DNA of 64,000 nucleotides. Origin: Lineus longissimus. Its lineage: Eukaryota > Nemertea > Pilidiophora > Heteronemertea > Lineidae. This document shows positions 1 through 10,576 of this stretch, piece by piece; positions within the stretch are counted from its first letter, which is position 1, and each line of letters opens with the position of its first letter. Below the pieces are notes generated by a model. That model had not been told where the DNA came from, did no database searches, and worked only from the letters and a program-made list of their open reading frames with translations. A program made the position numbers and the translations under genes. The stretch is taken from assembly GCF_910592395.1 (NCBI RefSeq), contig NC_088321.1, positions 9,486,001 through 9,550,000 on the forward strand, in the 5' to 3' direction.

Positions 1-1344
1 CATGACGGGCCAGCAGTTACCTCCTTCTTGAAGTTGGCGTTGGATAAGATCTCAGCAATGGATGATGTTCTAAAGGTTAAACATCTGAGTCAGTTTACTG
101 ACGGGTGTGCTTCCCAATACAAGGGGAAGCAGGCCTTTACAGATTTGACTTTCTTCCAATCAAAATTTGGAATTACGACAGAGCGCAACTACTTTGAAAG
201 TGGCCATGGAAAAGGTCCTTGTGATGGACTAGGGGCTACAGTGAAGTTCTCAGCTCGCTAAGCAGTCCTACGTCCTACGAAGCCAAGATAAGAAATGCAA
301 GGGAACTATACGATTACTGTCAGAAGTTGCTGCCTCCACTACAAGCATTAAACGGAAGGAATCTGCAGCTGATTCCCGCAGGATCTTTGTATTCACAGCA
401 TCAGAAAAAATTAGAGAACAGAGAACCAATCGTGTGCGTGATGATGCAACATTGGCTGGAACAAGGAGCCTTCACTTCATCAGACCTTTGGAACCTTACA
501 GAAGGCTTACATGTAGCTGCCATATTTGTCTACTTGGGGTTTACAGTACTGCCAGATGTAACAGTGAGGAAACATGTGGTCCGCTGGAGACAGTAAAGCT
601 CATTGATGGGAAGTGGAGGATTCAGCACGGTATCCTTAAATATACAAAATATACCAAAACACTAAAGACCAATATTTTGAAGCAAAATAGTCACAAAGTA
701 ACTGACATGGAAAAACATCATCCCAACAGAACTCCTTAACATGAAATAAGATGTAGCCATCACACCACCAGATGTAGTCATTACACTGCCAGATCAGCAT
801 GACATCAATCAGAAGACAGAAAACACAGAAAAGGCAAAAGCTTAAGACAAGGTAAAAATATGCCTTGTTTTGAATTGGAAGATCTAAATATAACATAGTA
901 TTGCATCTTAAATCCAGTAGCACACAATAATGACAAATTTCCTCTTTTAGGTTGAAATCAAGATTGAGCAATACTTCGCAGTTGACTACATGAAGCGGTT
1001 CTATATTGGCAGAGTCCTGAAAATTCGCAATAACGGGTTTCTGGACATGAAGTTTTTGCATCAGGTTCGTTGCATTCCTACTCCTGTCATTTCCCAATTC
1101 AAAAATGTCTGTCAAACCATCATAAAAGAGTAGTTTGAATACATATTCATAAACTTTATGTTATGTTTCAGTCTACAGTGAATGGTAAAGTATGGCTAAG
1201 TGGCCGAAGACAGATGACCTTGATTCAGTTCATGCTAGTGCGGTTTTCTATGGACCAATAGATCTCCTTGGCTTGATGGAATTCGAGATAATTCAACTAC
1301 AACACATTGAGCAGGTTTTCAAAGACCTTAAGATCAAGACTTAA
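1..1344 (+). pseudogene. 3' part of decayed FTDG/HGKGPCDG-family gene (multi-exon)
   Basis: The gene runs in from before the window. Frame 1 to about base 243 carries FTDGCASQYKGK and GHGKGPCDGLGA, motifs I recognise from an uncharacterised protein family common in marine invertebrates and fish. Reading then moves to frame 3 (SYEAKIRNARELYDYCQ, from about 243) and to frame 2 (RRIFVFTASEKI onward, to 739), so two frameshifts are present. Two probable downstream exons follow: 951-1064 (after CCTCTTTTAG, before CAG|GTTCGT; YFAVDYMKRFYIGRVL) and 1172-1344 (after TATGTTTCAG; KWPKTDDLDSV and AVFYGPIDLLG, stop TAA at 1342), the last with a further frameshift. Biochemical function is unknown; an RNase H-like or transposon origin is possible but unproven. 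Frameshifts point to a pseudogene. Confidence 0.6.
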
Positions 1345-2558
1345 AGATGTATCCTTTATTTTAAAAAAGAACGATCAAGAACTGTTCTCTCAGTGCAAGA
1401 GAACATAGCCAAATGAACTCTTGATTTAGGTGTAACAAAAATGGTTATGTATGGGACAGCATAGAGACATCCTTCAATGAAATTGGTTCACAACCAAGAG
1501 AAAATGGGAAAATTCACACTTAGAATAGTGATTTTTGATAGTTCTTTGCCCTTTTCATTGAGCAACAAGTTCAAAATGTTCTTCATGGTAGAAAATCTGG
1601 CAGATGTCCCGTACATACCTTAGTGTCCCGTACATAACCACTTCAGTACATTTCAGATTATTTGACATTCTCTGATGTAACATGGGAAACAATAAACTTA
1701 TATCACTTTGCTCAGCCATCTTACATACCAAAGCATAACAGGGGAAGAAAAACATTTGTTATCTATCAGCTCTTTTTGGGAGTGGAGACAAGTGGAACTT
1801 TCTCCTGTTGATAAACTCTGAAGTCTAGAATACGTAAAGTTTAAAATCTAACCACCAACTGCATTCCAATTGAAAATAGTTGATCATGTCACTCATATTT
1901 GATGAAACCTGTCAACTGCAGTCCATTTTACTGTTGTAAATAACTATTTTATCAATTTTTGTCATGATCTGGTGGTGTGTGTCCCATACATAACTACACC
2001 GTTATCAGCGTTTTCAACTGGCTGTCATTTTTTAATAAAGAATAGTATTTGAAGTAGTTCCTGTAATCGTTGCTCTTAAGTACGAATTGATCAATTGCGG
2101 CCATTTTCAGTCCATTTCCACGGGCCACTTCCTGTCCAACATGGAAGCTATCGAAATTGGCAGGGAATATGGTCGCATAATACGTCTCGTTTGGAGAATG
2201 TGCAATGGCGGAAATCGAAATTGGCAGGGAATATGGTCGCATAATACGTCTCGTTTGGGGATTGTGTAATGGCGGATCAAATTTTCACGACCCATCGCCA
2301 AACGGCTGTCTAGTCCCCTAAAATATGTCGTTATTGCTCGCTAAATAATTCTGAAAAATTCGCACTGCACACCTTTGATGTTTCGATAAACAACTCATTA
2401 TACTATTTTATTTACTTAATGTCCAGTTTTCCCTAAACTTCGCGAACACGAATCCACCTGGGTTCTCCAATCACTAATGATATACACAGTGCATTGCATA
2501 CACCGTAGTCACCTGGAACGGGGTTATAAATTGGGGGAATTTGCCTAGCTAAACCAAG
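1345..2558. other. Non-coding interval
   Basis: About 1.2 kb of AT-rich sequence with no convincing coding frame, RNA gene or transposon end. It holds short repeats of a TGTCCCGTACAT-like string (about 1604 and 1625, degenerate near 1981) and the 64 bp tandem duplication listed separately. Confidence 0.5.
2151..2278. repeat. 64-bp tandem duplication
   Basis: Two adjacent copies (2151-2214 and 2215-2278) of a 64 bp segment beginning TCGAAATTGGCAGGGAATAT and ending near AATGGCGGA. They differ at only a few positions. Neither copy codes convincingly. Confidence 0.85.
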
Positions 2559-2598
2559 AGTCTCCTTTCAACCCTACATACGTAGGTTGACGGAGACT
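2559..2598. repeat. 40-nt perfect-ended hairpin
   Basis: AGTCTCC (2559-2565) pairs with GGAGACT (2592-2598), and CAACCCTAC pairs with the inner GTAGGTTG arm around a short loop. It abuts the left edge of the first T-unit copy. Function unknown; it may be a small foldback insertion. Confidence 0.6.
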
Positions 2599-3472
2599 AA
2601 TTAATCAAAGAATGATCTTTTATAAACATTGGAAGGAAATTTATGGTACAATAAATTTATCAAAATTAATCACAGAATGACCTTTTATAAATATTAGAAG
2701 GAAGTAGGGATAAATTATATTTCAGATTTACTAAGACCAGACAAAACATTGATACCTTTTGAATCACTGGGACTAAAAGCAACCGAATGGTTCAAATTGA
2801 GAGGGTTAATGGATGTTGTTATAAATAAGATTTGGGGTTATAACTTTAACACTGATAACAATAATGTAAGATCTACGCAGAAACCGTAGAAGTCTGAGAG
2901 ACAATCATGCCCAACGGTATAAATCAGCCTCAAATGACTGAAGCCTACCTGTAATCAGCTACAGGTGACCGATAGCGACATTAGGAGATCAACCGGACTG
3001 GTGAAACCAGTAGATCACTTGGATTTATAAACTGCGAAGGCATCTTAAAGCCTTAGGCTGACGTTACATAGGCCTCATTCGTTCACTTCCAACATGTCAC
3101 ATTCCCCTTAATGCGTTCGTTCCTCACTGAATGCATGCCACAAGGCCGTGCATTCACCGAGGAACGTTAAGTAAAGCTGGAACGTGACATGTGGGAAGTG
3201 AACGAATGAGGCCTATGTAACGTCAGCCTTAGACGCTATATTTCCATCAACCAAATTTCAGGTTGCGCAGCGTTATGTAACCTCTATGACGCATGTCCAG
3301 GTTATGTCCTAAATTTAGTATTCTGGTTTAAACTAAAAGTATTGACTTTCATGTATCATGTTCAGATGTCAAAGATAAGTCAGACTTTTCTTTTCAATGT
3401 TCAAGTCACATCAAAGTGCACGAACGTTCAGTTATAAGTTCAGAAATAACATAGTCAATTTAGAAGGGGAGA
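2599..3472 (+). mobile_element. T unit copy 1: internal region with L1-like ORF2 tail
   Basis: Internal part of a repeat seen again at 3673, 17079, 21681, 41247, 41937 and 43709. It encodes a short frame with the motifs FYKHWKEVG and ISDLLRPDK (here decayed), which resembles the C-terminal end of L1/Tx1-type LINE ORF2 proteins. The rest is non-coding and ends in a purine tract (TAGAAGGGGAGA) directly before an LTR-like segment at 3473. This arrangement suggests a non-autonomous LTR element that took up a LINE tail. A 171 bp foldback element interrupts this copy at 3057-3227. Confidence 0.6.
3057..3227. mobile_element. 171-bp near-palindromic MITE
   Basis: Inverted ends begin GCTGACGTTACATAGGCCTC and end with its complement, and the match extends about 48 bp with two mismatches. 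The centre is also largely self-complementary, so the whole element can fold into one hairpin. It is flanked by the direct repeat CTTAG (3052-3056 and 3228-3232). Other T-unit copies have uninterrupted AAAGCCTTAGACGC here, giving an empty-site comparison. It has no coding capacity. Confidence 0.85.
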
Positions 3473-3672
3473 TGTAGTGTAATCCCTATTGCCCCTTTAA
3501 GAGTCACTACAGTATGGTGCTGCCACCTTCATGTCAACGTGTTACAGTATAATTGCTTCTTTTATCAAACTTGCATTGTTTACATCTGTCTTATTCAAGT
3601 AAACCGTACCCAATCCAGCAAAGGACAATACTTCCACATAATAGTCTGGTAAAACATACATCACATGCTACA
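3473..3672 (+). repeat. T-unit LTR
   Basis: LTR-like segment beginning TGTAGTGTAATCCC and ending CATGCTACA, so its ends are 5 bp inverted repeats (TGTAG/CTACA). A polypurine tract precedes it. The same ~203 bp segment recurs at 16876, 17882 (split by BEL-1), 41734, 43506 and 45278 (truncated). Confidence 0.65.
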
Positions 3673-4089
3673 ATATAAGATGTTATATGATGAATTAATC
3701 AAAATTAATCAAAGAATGACCTTTTATAAACATTCGAAGGAAGTAGGGATAAATCATATTTCTGATTTACTAAGACCAGACAAAACAGTGATACCTTTTG
3801 AATCACTGGGACTAAAAGCAACCGAATGGTTCAAATGGAGAGGGTTAATGGATGTTATTATAAATAAGATTTCGGGTGATAATTTTAACACTGATAACAA
3901 TAATGTAAGATCTACGCAGAAACCGTAGAAGTCTTAGAGACAATCATGCCCAACGGTATAAATCAGCCTCAAGTGACTGATGCCTACCTGTAATCAGCTA
4001 CGGGTGACCGATAGCGACAATAGGAGATCAACTAGATCACTTAGATTTATAAACTGCGAAGGCATCTTAAAGCCTTAGATGCTATACAG
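3673..4089 (+). mobile_element. T unit copy 2: internal region, truncated
   Basis: Begins with the AATATAAGATGTTATATGA stretch that follows every T-unit LTR, lacks the segment carrying GGCGGCGCC, and carries the L1-like tail frame (3665-3928; FYKHSKEVGINHISDLL). It stops at 4089, where the DD41D transposon begins inside GACGCTATA-like sequence, probably as a TA-targeted insertion. Confidence 0.6.
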
Positions 4090-4634
4090 GGTGTATCAGA
4101 AAAAAATTAGACTGTCGAAAAAATCATCATAAAATGAACATAGGGAGAAGTTTTGAAAAACTGGCTACACCCCTTTGTAGAGGGTGTGATTCTGCATCGT
4201 ATTATACCAGTGTCATCGTTAACACTTTACGTTCCAATGAGCATGGACAATTTGAATTTTGAAAAATTAAAGTCCTTTGCGCACGGGAATGTGAGGGTTA
4301 AAATTGGATGTGTCAAAGTGAATGAAAAATTTAGATGGAGTTTTACTCGCATGCCAAAGCGTTTTTGAAATAATTAACCCTTTCACCCTCTAATCCTGAA
4401 ACAAAACTATTTCATTTCCGAGTGTAGATCTTCATCAAGGGGTTAACGCAATCGCATGAAGTGGTCGTGACCATAATAACCATAAGTCCTATCTTGTCAA
4501 TTTCATATTTTCTTCAAATAGCTACCTTATGTTGGTTAGATAATAGGCCTAACGTAATTCCTGGCCATAAATCTGTGAGCATCTGTGCATTTTGTCCTCA
4601 CTGTTTGGCTTGTGTCCTGTGGTATGGATGCAAA

Positions 4635-5378
4635 ATGGTCAGCCCACAGTACACCCCTCATCAGAGGTCTTTTCTGGTTACTGAATATCTCCAAACCAAA
4701 AGTGTCCCTACTGTTCTTGAGCGGTTCCAACGTCAATTTCCAAATGTGAGAGTTCCAAGTCGTGCCACTGTCTTCAACAACGTCAATAAGTACCGTACTT
4801 CTGGAACCAGCCACAATCTCAACAAAGGGAGGTTGGGCCGACGAAGGACGGCACGTACTCCAGCCAACATTGAAGCAGTGAGGACCCTCCTCGACGAACA
4901 CCATGTCGGACAAGAGAGAGAGGAGACCATCAGCTGCAGAAGGAACGGTCTTGGCATGTCGTCAACCACACTCAATCGTATCACGCGCCTTGACCTGCGA
5001 TTCCACCCGTACCAAATGATTAAGAGGCATCAACTTCTTCCCGGCGATTTGGCACGTCGCCTACCATTCTGCCAGTGGTTGCTTGGACAGCGTCAACGTT
5101 TCCTCAATGACTTTATCATCGGAGATGAGTCTGGCTTCGCCATGAATGCTTTTGTGAACAGCCATAACGTAAGGGAATATCGCCCGAGGGGAGAGCAGCC
5201 ACTTGATTTTGCATACGAGCGCAATGACGCTCGGCACAAGGTAACGGTCTGGATTGGCTTAGTCGGCAACGGAGCCATCGTCGGACCTTTCTTCTTTCGC
5301 CAAAACCTGAATGGCGAGGACTACCTCCAAATGATCAATGAACGTGTGGTTCCCGCTATCAACAGAATGCACAGGTTT
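4635..5378 (+). pseudogene. DD41D mariner-type transposase, N-terminal part
   Basis: Encodes the DNA-binding and first catalytic part of a Tc1/mariner transposase. ATG at 4635 is favoured because the preceding in-frame codons look non-homologous. Residues 1-110 form the helix-turn-helix region (FLVTEYLQTKSVPTVLERF, ATVFNNVNKYRTSGT, then a basic GRLGRRRTART hook). The first catalytic Asp lies in FIIGDESGFAMN. The frame reaches NRMHRF, then enters DIRS-1 after base 5378. The second and third Asp lie in the 3' fragment at 10577, so this part alone cannot be active. Confidence 0.85.
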
Positions 5379-5588
5379 TCCCATTTCCTGTGGAAATGTG
5401 ATTTTATTAGTTCATACCTACCCAGGTCAGACTTTTGCATATGTACTCATATCGGATCTACCCGAGGAATTATTTAACTAATTACATTAGAAAAATATCC
5501 AGCCAGTTCACAAGGCTACGTCCAGGCGGCGCCCCTGTACAGCCCATCAACCGTGCAAGCCGCCATATTGCCAGTACTTTTTACTCAA
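5379..5588. repeat. DIRS-1 left terminal repeat
   Basis: The left end starts TCCCATTTCCTGTGGAAATG, a short extension absent from the right repeat. It then matches the complement of 10389-10576 through CCGCCATATTGCCAGTACTT, with few mismatches. Confidence 0.85.
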
Positions 5589-5640
5589 GCAACTCAAGTA
5601 AGTCCCGTTGCTGTGGGGACGGACGGGTGGGCAGTCTGGC

Positions 5641-5730
5641 CTGGGTAGGTATGAACTAATAAAATCACATTTCCACAGGAAATGGGAATTTTATGTCGTT
5701 CATACTCTAACCAGGTCAGACTTTTGCATC
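5641..5730. repeat. DIRS-1 internal complementary region
   Basis: Carries the complement of the left end followed immediately by that of the right end. It spans the junction expected when the two element ends meet in a circle. It lies at the 3' side of the minus-strand genes, as usual for DIRS. Confidence 0.85.
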
Positions 5731-6190
5731 GAATACCAACAACCTAAGGAAGGTGGGTAAACGTGACTTACCATGTAGCGACGTGAACTGTCTCCAAGCC
5801 GCATAGCAGAACCCAACGGGTGAGACCGGGATAACCAGACCAAAGAGAAATGGGGATGCTCATGGCTCAACGGTCAGGCCACCATATAAAAGAATAATGG
5901 AAAGGGCCTTAAGGTTATCAACTACCCCCTAGAGTAAGGTAGCACATCGCATGGTACTTGCTCAGCAAACACCTCGCCAAAAGAATGTGTGGACTTAAGA
6001 GGGTAACCACCCTCTGCGTGCGGGGACAACCCACAAAGTCTAGGCGGCTCAACCTAAGACATCCGGACGGGGCACATGCACAGGGGAACCACGTCCCGGC
6101 ATGAATGTCCGCACCTCCCCCCTCATCTTTAGAGGGAAGGACGGAGAATCCGGAGTGAGGAGTACGGCGGGTAGGCTAGGCAGGGAGAAC

Positions 6191-7270
6191 CTAGACTACG
6201 TGCTGAGCAGCGACGATTGGACCGAGAGACAGCATACCGTCAGTCATCACGGAACAATCGCGCATATAATGTTGGGAGAAAGTGGAGTGAGAACTCCACG
6301 TCGCCGCCTCCAAGACCTCGTTCAAGGCGACTCCCCTATATTCGGCCCATGAAGTCGAGATGGCACGAATCTCGTGGGCCGTCACGGAACCCAGGCGGCG
6401 AAGCTCCGGAGACTGAAGAGTCATGGAGTAGGCCTGCCGGATGGTGGCCACCAACCATCTGGCGACCGTGGCGGGCGCAATCTCCCGTGTGAATCCCTCG
6501 CGATAAGACAGAAAAAGACGCTTTCTGCCGAGACGGACGGCAGGGTCTTTGGTCTTATCGACATAGAACCTCAAGGCCCGGACGGGGCAGAGAGTTCTAT
6601 CCGGGAGGTCTCGAGAGACCACCCTGGAAAGGGATGGAATAAGAACCGGGCGCCTGGAGGTGGAAGGCGCCTGGTTCTTCGCAATAAAGCCTGGGACAAA
6701 TTCTAGGACCGCGCCCCTCTCATTGAAGGCTAGCTTGTCAAAAGCTAGGGCATGGAGCTCGGACCGTCTCTGGGCCGTAGCTAAGGCCACCAAGAAGACG
6801 GTCTTAAAGGTAAGATGCTTCCTATCTGCTAGGTGCAAGGGCTCGAATGGAAATCTCATAAGAGCCCGTAACACCACCGAGAGATCCCACTTGGGGACGC
6901 AATGTAAGGAGCGGGGACGCTCCAGAGACATGTTGCGAAGCAACGATGACAAGGCGTCATCCCAAGCCGGTTGCCAGGAGCCTGTCAGCCTAAGGGTGAC
7001 GGCAATGGCAGAGCGATAGCCCTTAACCCCCTGGACCGAAAACCTCCGAACCGTAAACAAAAAGTTTAGGAAATCGAGGAAGTTGGGAAGAGTGGGAGCG
7101 ATCGGAGAAACTCCGTGCTCCCCGCACCAGTCTCGAAAGACGAGCTACTTACTGTCGTATGATGTAAGGGTAGACTGTCTTTGAGGCTGAGCGACTTTTC
7201 GGATAACGTCCTCCGAAAAGCCTCTCTCTCGGAGGAAATGCCCGATAGTCTCCAGGCGTGAAGCCTGTAG
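6191..7270 (-). pseudogene. DIRS-1 tyrosine recombinase
   Basis: Encodes the DIRS-type tyrosine recombinase that integrates the circular DNA form. One frame runs from about 7270 (SRLETIGHFLRERGF) to the stop at 6191. It is broken by an in-frame TAG at 7145-7147 where the DIRS-2 homologue has Trp. Core motifs after the stop are KGYRSAIAVTLR, then ATAQRRSELHALAF (first catalytic Arg), CPVRALRFYVDKT, HEIRAISTSWA (His-x-x-Arg box) and STFSQHYMRD (catalytic Tyr). The 5' part overlaps the RNase H frame, a common DIRS arrangement. One nonsense mutation is the only defect seen. Confidence 0.88.
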
Positions 7271-8190
7271 AAAGAAGGGTCCTGATGGTAGACCCGGCCT
7301 ATCGGGTGATATAGCAGGCGGTCCCACTCCGGCAATCTGCGGGGGTGGTCCATCAGGAGCTCCAGCAACACCGGGAACCAAGCTTGGTTCGGCCAACAAG
7401 GGGCGATCAGGCAAAGCCTGACGCGCGATGAGGCCACTTTGTTCAGAACCGGCAGCAACAGAGGGGTTGGCGGGAATGCATAAGCATTGAGGCCGTCCCA
7501 GGAGGCCGACAGGCTGTCTACTCCCAAGGCCTCGTCGTCCGGGAGAGGAGAGTAATACAGGGTGAATCTCTTGTTGAGGCGAGTGGCGAAAAGGTCCACA
7601 ATCGGCGCATCCCACATCCCGGCCAGCCGGGACACAATCTCCTGATGGAGGGTCCACTCGGTCTGGACTAAGCGATCGGCTCTGGAGAGAGCATCCGCCA
7701 GGAAGTTCCTCTTGCCGGGGATGTGACGGGGGAAGAGCTGGATGTCCAGCCGACGACAAAATTGTAGGAGGTCCCATGTCAGACGACACAGTGTGTCGGA
7801 CCTCGTTCCCCCTTGTCTCCGAATATAGGCGACGACAGTCGAGTTGTCGGAGAACAGAGATACCCTGTGACCCCGTAACCGGGACGAAAAGGCCTTCACG
7901 GCTAGGATGACAGCCTGCATTTCGAGAATATTGATCGAAAGGCGAGACTCCTCCCCTGACCACGTGCCCTTGGTGGTCAGGTCGCCCTCGTTCAGGTGAG
8001 CACCCCATCCGAAGAGGGAGGCGTCCGTGAAGAGGGACATCTGGGGGGGTAACGGACGGAGCTGCACCCCGCGGAGGAGCTCCGTCCCCGTCCCCCAGAA
8101 CCTCCAAACGTCCTCCAGTAGCATGGAAGGGAGTGCTACTGCTCGATCGAGTGGGTCCGAGAAGGGGCGCCAACTCGAGAGTAGGAGGAG
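7066..8190 (-). pseudogene. DIRS-1 RNase H and C-terminal domain
   Basis: Continuation of the reverse transcriptase in another frame. RNase H motifs are SLFTDASLFGWGAHL (Asp), INILEMQAVILAV (Glu), SLFSDNSTVVAYI (Asp) and NFLADALSR (Asp). A conserved tail follows (VDLFATRLNKRF, CLIAPCWPNQAWFP), as in DIRS polyproteins. The frame changes near 8190, next to the RT motif LGRLYMRP, and a missing base in a C-run there would explain it. DIRS-2 has its frameshift at a different place, so this looks like mutation rather than programmed shifting. Confidence 0.85.
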
Positions 8191-9479
8191 CTGGAGGGGC
8201 GCATATACAGGCGACCGAGAGGAACCTGGTCCGCCGCCGAATTGAGCAGGCCCAGCAGGGACAGGAACTGTCTGGCTGTGGCGCTGTCTCGGCGACGGAA
8301 AGCACGAATCAGAGACCGGATCTTGGTGACCCGGTCCTGAGGTGGGGACATGAGGCCCTCTCTGGTACGGAAACGTACTCCCACGAAGACAAAATCCTGA
8401 GACTGGTCTAGCTCGGATTTTTCTAAGTTTGTTATCCACCCGGCCTGGGTCGCCGTCTTGAGCAAGAACCGAGTCTGCTTGAGAAGACGGGGACGGGATT
8501 GGCAACGTAGCAGCCAGTCGTCTAAGTAGCAATGGAGCTTGAAGCCCAAAGCGTGAAACGGGGCGGCGAACACCCTGACGACGGTTGTGAAAATAAGCGG
8601 GGCGGAAGCCAGGCCGAAAGGCAAGGCCTGAAACTGATAAATTTTGCCTTCGAAGTAAAAGCGAAGGAAATGTTGAAAGTCTGGATGGACAGGGATGTGA
8701 AAATACGCATCCTGTAAGTCCATGGAGACGGCCCAATCGTCGGGCTGCACCGCTGTTGCCACTGACCTTGTTGTTTCCATCCTGAAACTGGGTACCCTGA
8801 GGAACCGGTTCAGGCTGGACAGGTCTATGACCAATCTCCATTTTCCCGACTTCTTCGGAACCAAGAAGATGTGGCTGTAAAAGCCCGGGGAGGAGTGGTC
8901 TTCCACCACCGTGACAGCCTCCTTCTGGAGGAGGGAGTTGACCTCGGACCGAAGGGCTTCGGCCCTGGCCGGGTCCACGGGGGGTATTACCGGGTGGGGA
9001 GTCGATGTCGTTGGGGGAGGATGGGCAAAATCGAGGCGAACCCCGTGCCGGAGCATGTCCGGGACTGGGGAGCCTTTTTGACACCATCCGACCCAAAAGG
9101 CTGCGAAATGGCGCAGTCTGCCCCCAACGACAGAGTCCGAGGGAGTGTCGCCTATTGGCGCCCGAGGAGAAGGTGACAAGTCACCGACGCCTGCCCCCGC
9201 GACCCTTCCGCTGTTGTGGCTGGAAGGGGCGCTTGGGCTGCCCGCCACCTCCGCCCTGACCTGAGGGGCGGTGGCGCTTATTGGAGGGGCGGGCTGGAGC
9301 CGCAGCTTCTGTCTGCCCTCGGGGACGAAAAGACCCGGAGGAGCCCTGCGAGGCCGAGGGCCCACGAGTGGCCGATGCACCCCGGGGGCGTCTAAACTCC
9401 GGCTGACGTCCCCGGCCCGCGGACCATGAAGAGGAACGCGGGCGGGGGGCCTGTCTGGGGGGAGGAGGGTCCCCCTCAC
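8136..9479 (-). pseudogene. DIRS-1 reverse transcriptase
   Basis: Reverse transcriptase of the DIRS element; it copies element RNA into cDNA. Visible motifs are SHIFLVPKKSGKWRLVIDLS, AVSMDLQDAYFHIPV (first Asp), QFQALPFGLASAPLIF and CYLDDWLL (YxDD box). The N-terminal ~150 residues of the open frame are Pro/Arg-rich and overlap gag in another frame, so the real start is uncertain and probably near the VGGRLRHFAAFW motif. The frame is lost after LGRLYMRP, where RNase H continues in a neighbouring frame. Confidence 0.88.
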
Positions 9480-10129
9480 GACTCTTATCTGACTCGCGCT
9501 GAGCCCCTAAGGTATCAGGCAGCGAATCGTGGAATAAGAAGGGACCGCCCAAAGGGGCGTCAGCAAGGCCCCGCGCAGAAACTGGGCGCGGACCACACTC
9601 AGCCCCTCGATGAGGAGGTCCCGGCGCTTCAGCACCGCGTTGGCTGCTTGTTTGGCAGCTAAGTCACTGGCATGTTGCAGTGACTGCTGTAAGGACATAG
9701 CCAGGATGCGTTGCTCATCCGTGGCGTCCGCAGCCAACGACCTGGAAAGGGCACAGAGCGTCAAGTCGGCGTACGATAACACCGACTGCGTCTCCTTAGC
9801 CAGGGCCTCATCGTTCTTAGCATCCCTCATAGGAGCAGACGTGAGGACTTTCGGAACGACCAACCCGGCGAGCTGCACATCATCCCTCAGGGGGATGAGT
9901 GAGACCGGGTCGGTCCCCGACGGCGATACTCTATAGTATTCTGGCCTATACTGGCGGACTGGCGAGCCGGGGACGAACCGGGACGGGGACTAATAATCCC
10001 CGATACACCGGCACCCGGGCACCTGAATACCCAGAAGGGTAACAGGCCCAATAAGAGGGCTGGAAAGCCCAATAATGACAAGAAAGACGCTAACAAGAGC
10101 GGCAGAGCCAGCATCTTGAGAGGCCACAC
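9181..10129 (-). pseudogene. DIRS-1 gag, fragmented
   Basis: Identified by alignment with the intact DIRS-2 gag. The N-terminal piece (10129-9887) begins with a hydrophobic helix with the pattern LLASFLSLLGFPALLLG. The central piece (9878-9507) matches the DIRS-2 capsid-like region (KETQSVLSYADL, AKQAANAVLKRRDLL). The C-terminal piece (9552-9181) is Arg/Pro/Gly-rich and probably binds nucleic acid (ends KGRGGRRR). The pieces sit in different frames and several hundred codons of the middle are deleted compared with DIRS-2, so this gag is not functional. Confidence 0.75.
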
Positions 10130-10388
10130 AAAAGAAGTGAACGATAAGAAAAACTTATATTTATTTGGTCACGTGACCGGAGCCTGGAGCGAGAAAATTT
10201 TTGGGAGAACGGCGAAGAAAAAGCGTTCTAAAGTGGCGAAATCAGGGAAAGATGGGTAAAGAAATGGTCTCACCTGCTTCCTGAGATCGGCAGCTCCAAA
10301 CGGACGTCCGGGGGAGGATCCTTCTCGATACTGTCGCAAATTCGACGCAAACAGCAACAGAAACTCGGAGCTTGTGGTACAAGGCGCC

Positions 10389-10576
10389 GAGGAAAAAGTA
10401 CTGGCAATATGGCGGCTTGCACGGTTGATGGGCTGTACAGGGGCGCCGCCTGGACGTAGCCTTGTGAACTGGCTGGTTATTTTTCTAATGTAATTAGTTA
10501 AATAATTCCTCGGGTAGATCCGATATGAGTACATATGCAAAAGTCTGACCTGGGTAGAGTATGAACGACATAAAAT
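10389..10576. repeat. DIRS-1 right terminal repeat
   Basis: Inverted match to the left terminal repeat, ending ATGAACGACATAAAAT. The next base, 10577, resumes the DD41D transposase frame. Confidence 0.85.

Larger units (their letters stand above)
5379..10576 (-). mobile_element. DIRS-1: tyrosine-recombinase retroelement (DIRS group)
   Basis: Full-length DIRS-type element inserted in the DD41D transposase without target-site duplication. Inverted terminal repeats lie at about 5403-5588 and 10389-10576. An internal complementary region (about 5641-5730) carries the complement of the left end (ACAGGAAATGGGA) directly followed by that of the right end (ATTTTATGTCGTTCATAC). This is the DIRS signature for a circular intermediate, and it fixes the ends at 5379 and 10576. 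Genes are on the minus strand in the order gag (10129-9181), RT (9479-8136), RNase H (about 8190-7066), tyrosine recombinase (about 7270-6191). Gag is fragmented, RT/RH carries a frameshift and the recombinase one stop, so this copy is inactive. Coding DNA is GC-rich relative to its surroundings. Confidence 0.92.

Noticed and set aside
636-1115. 159-codon minus-strand open frame
   Set aside because: It is antisense to two plus-strand exon-like segments with family motifs and splice sites; composition looks non-coding.
7066-8720. Programmed frameshift between RT and RNase H in DIRS
   Set aside because: DIRS-1 and DIRS-2 lose frame at different positions, both at homopolymer runs, which fits independent mutations.
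8136-9552. Several long overlapping open frames on both strands in the GC-rich DIRS-1 region
   Set aside because: GC-rich sequence with few stops yields shadow frames; only those aligning with DIRS-2 motifs were kept.
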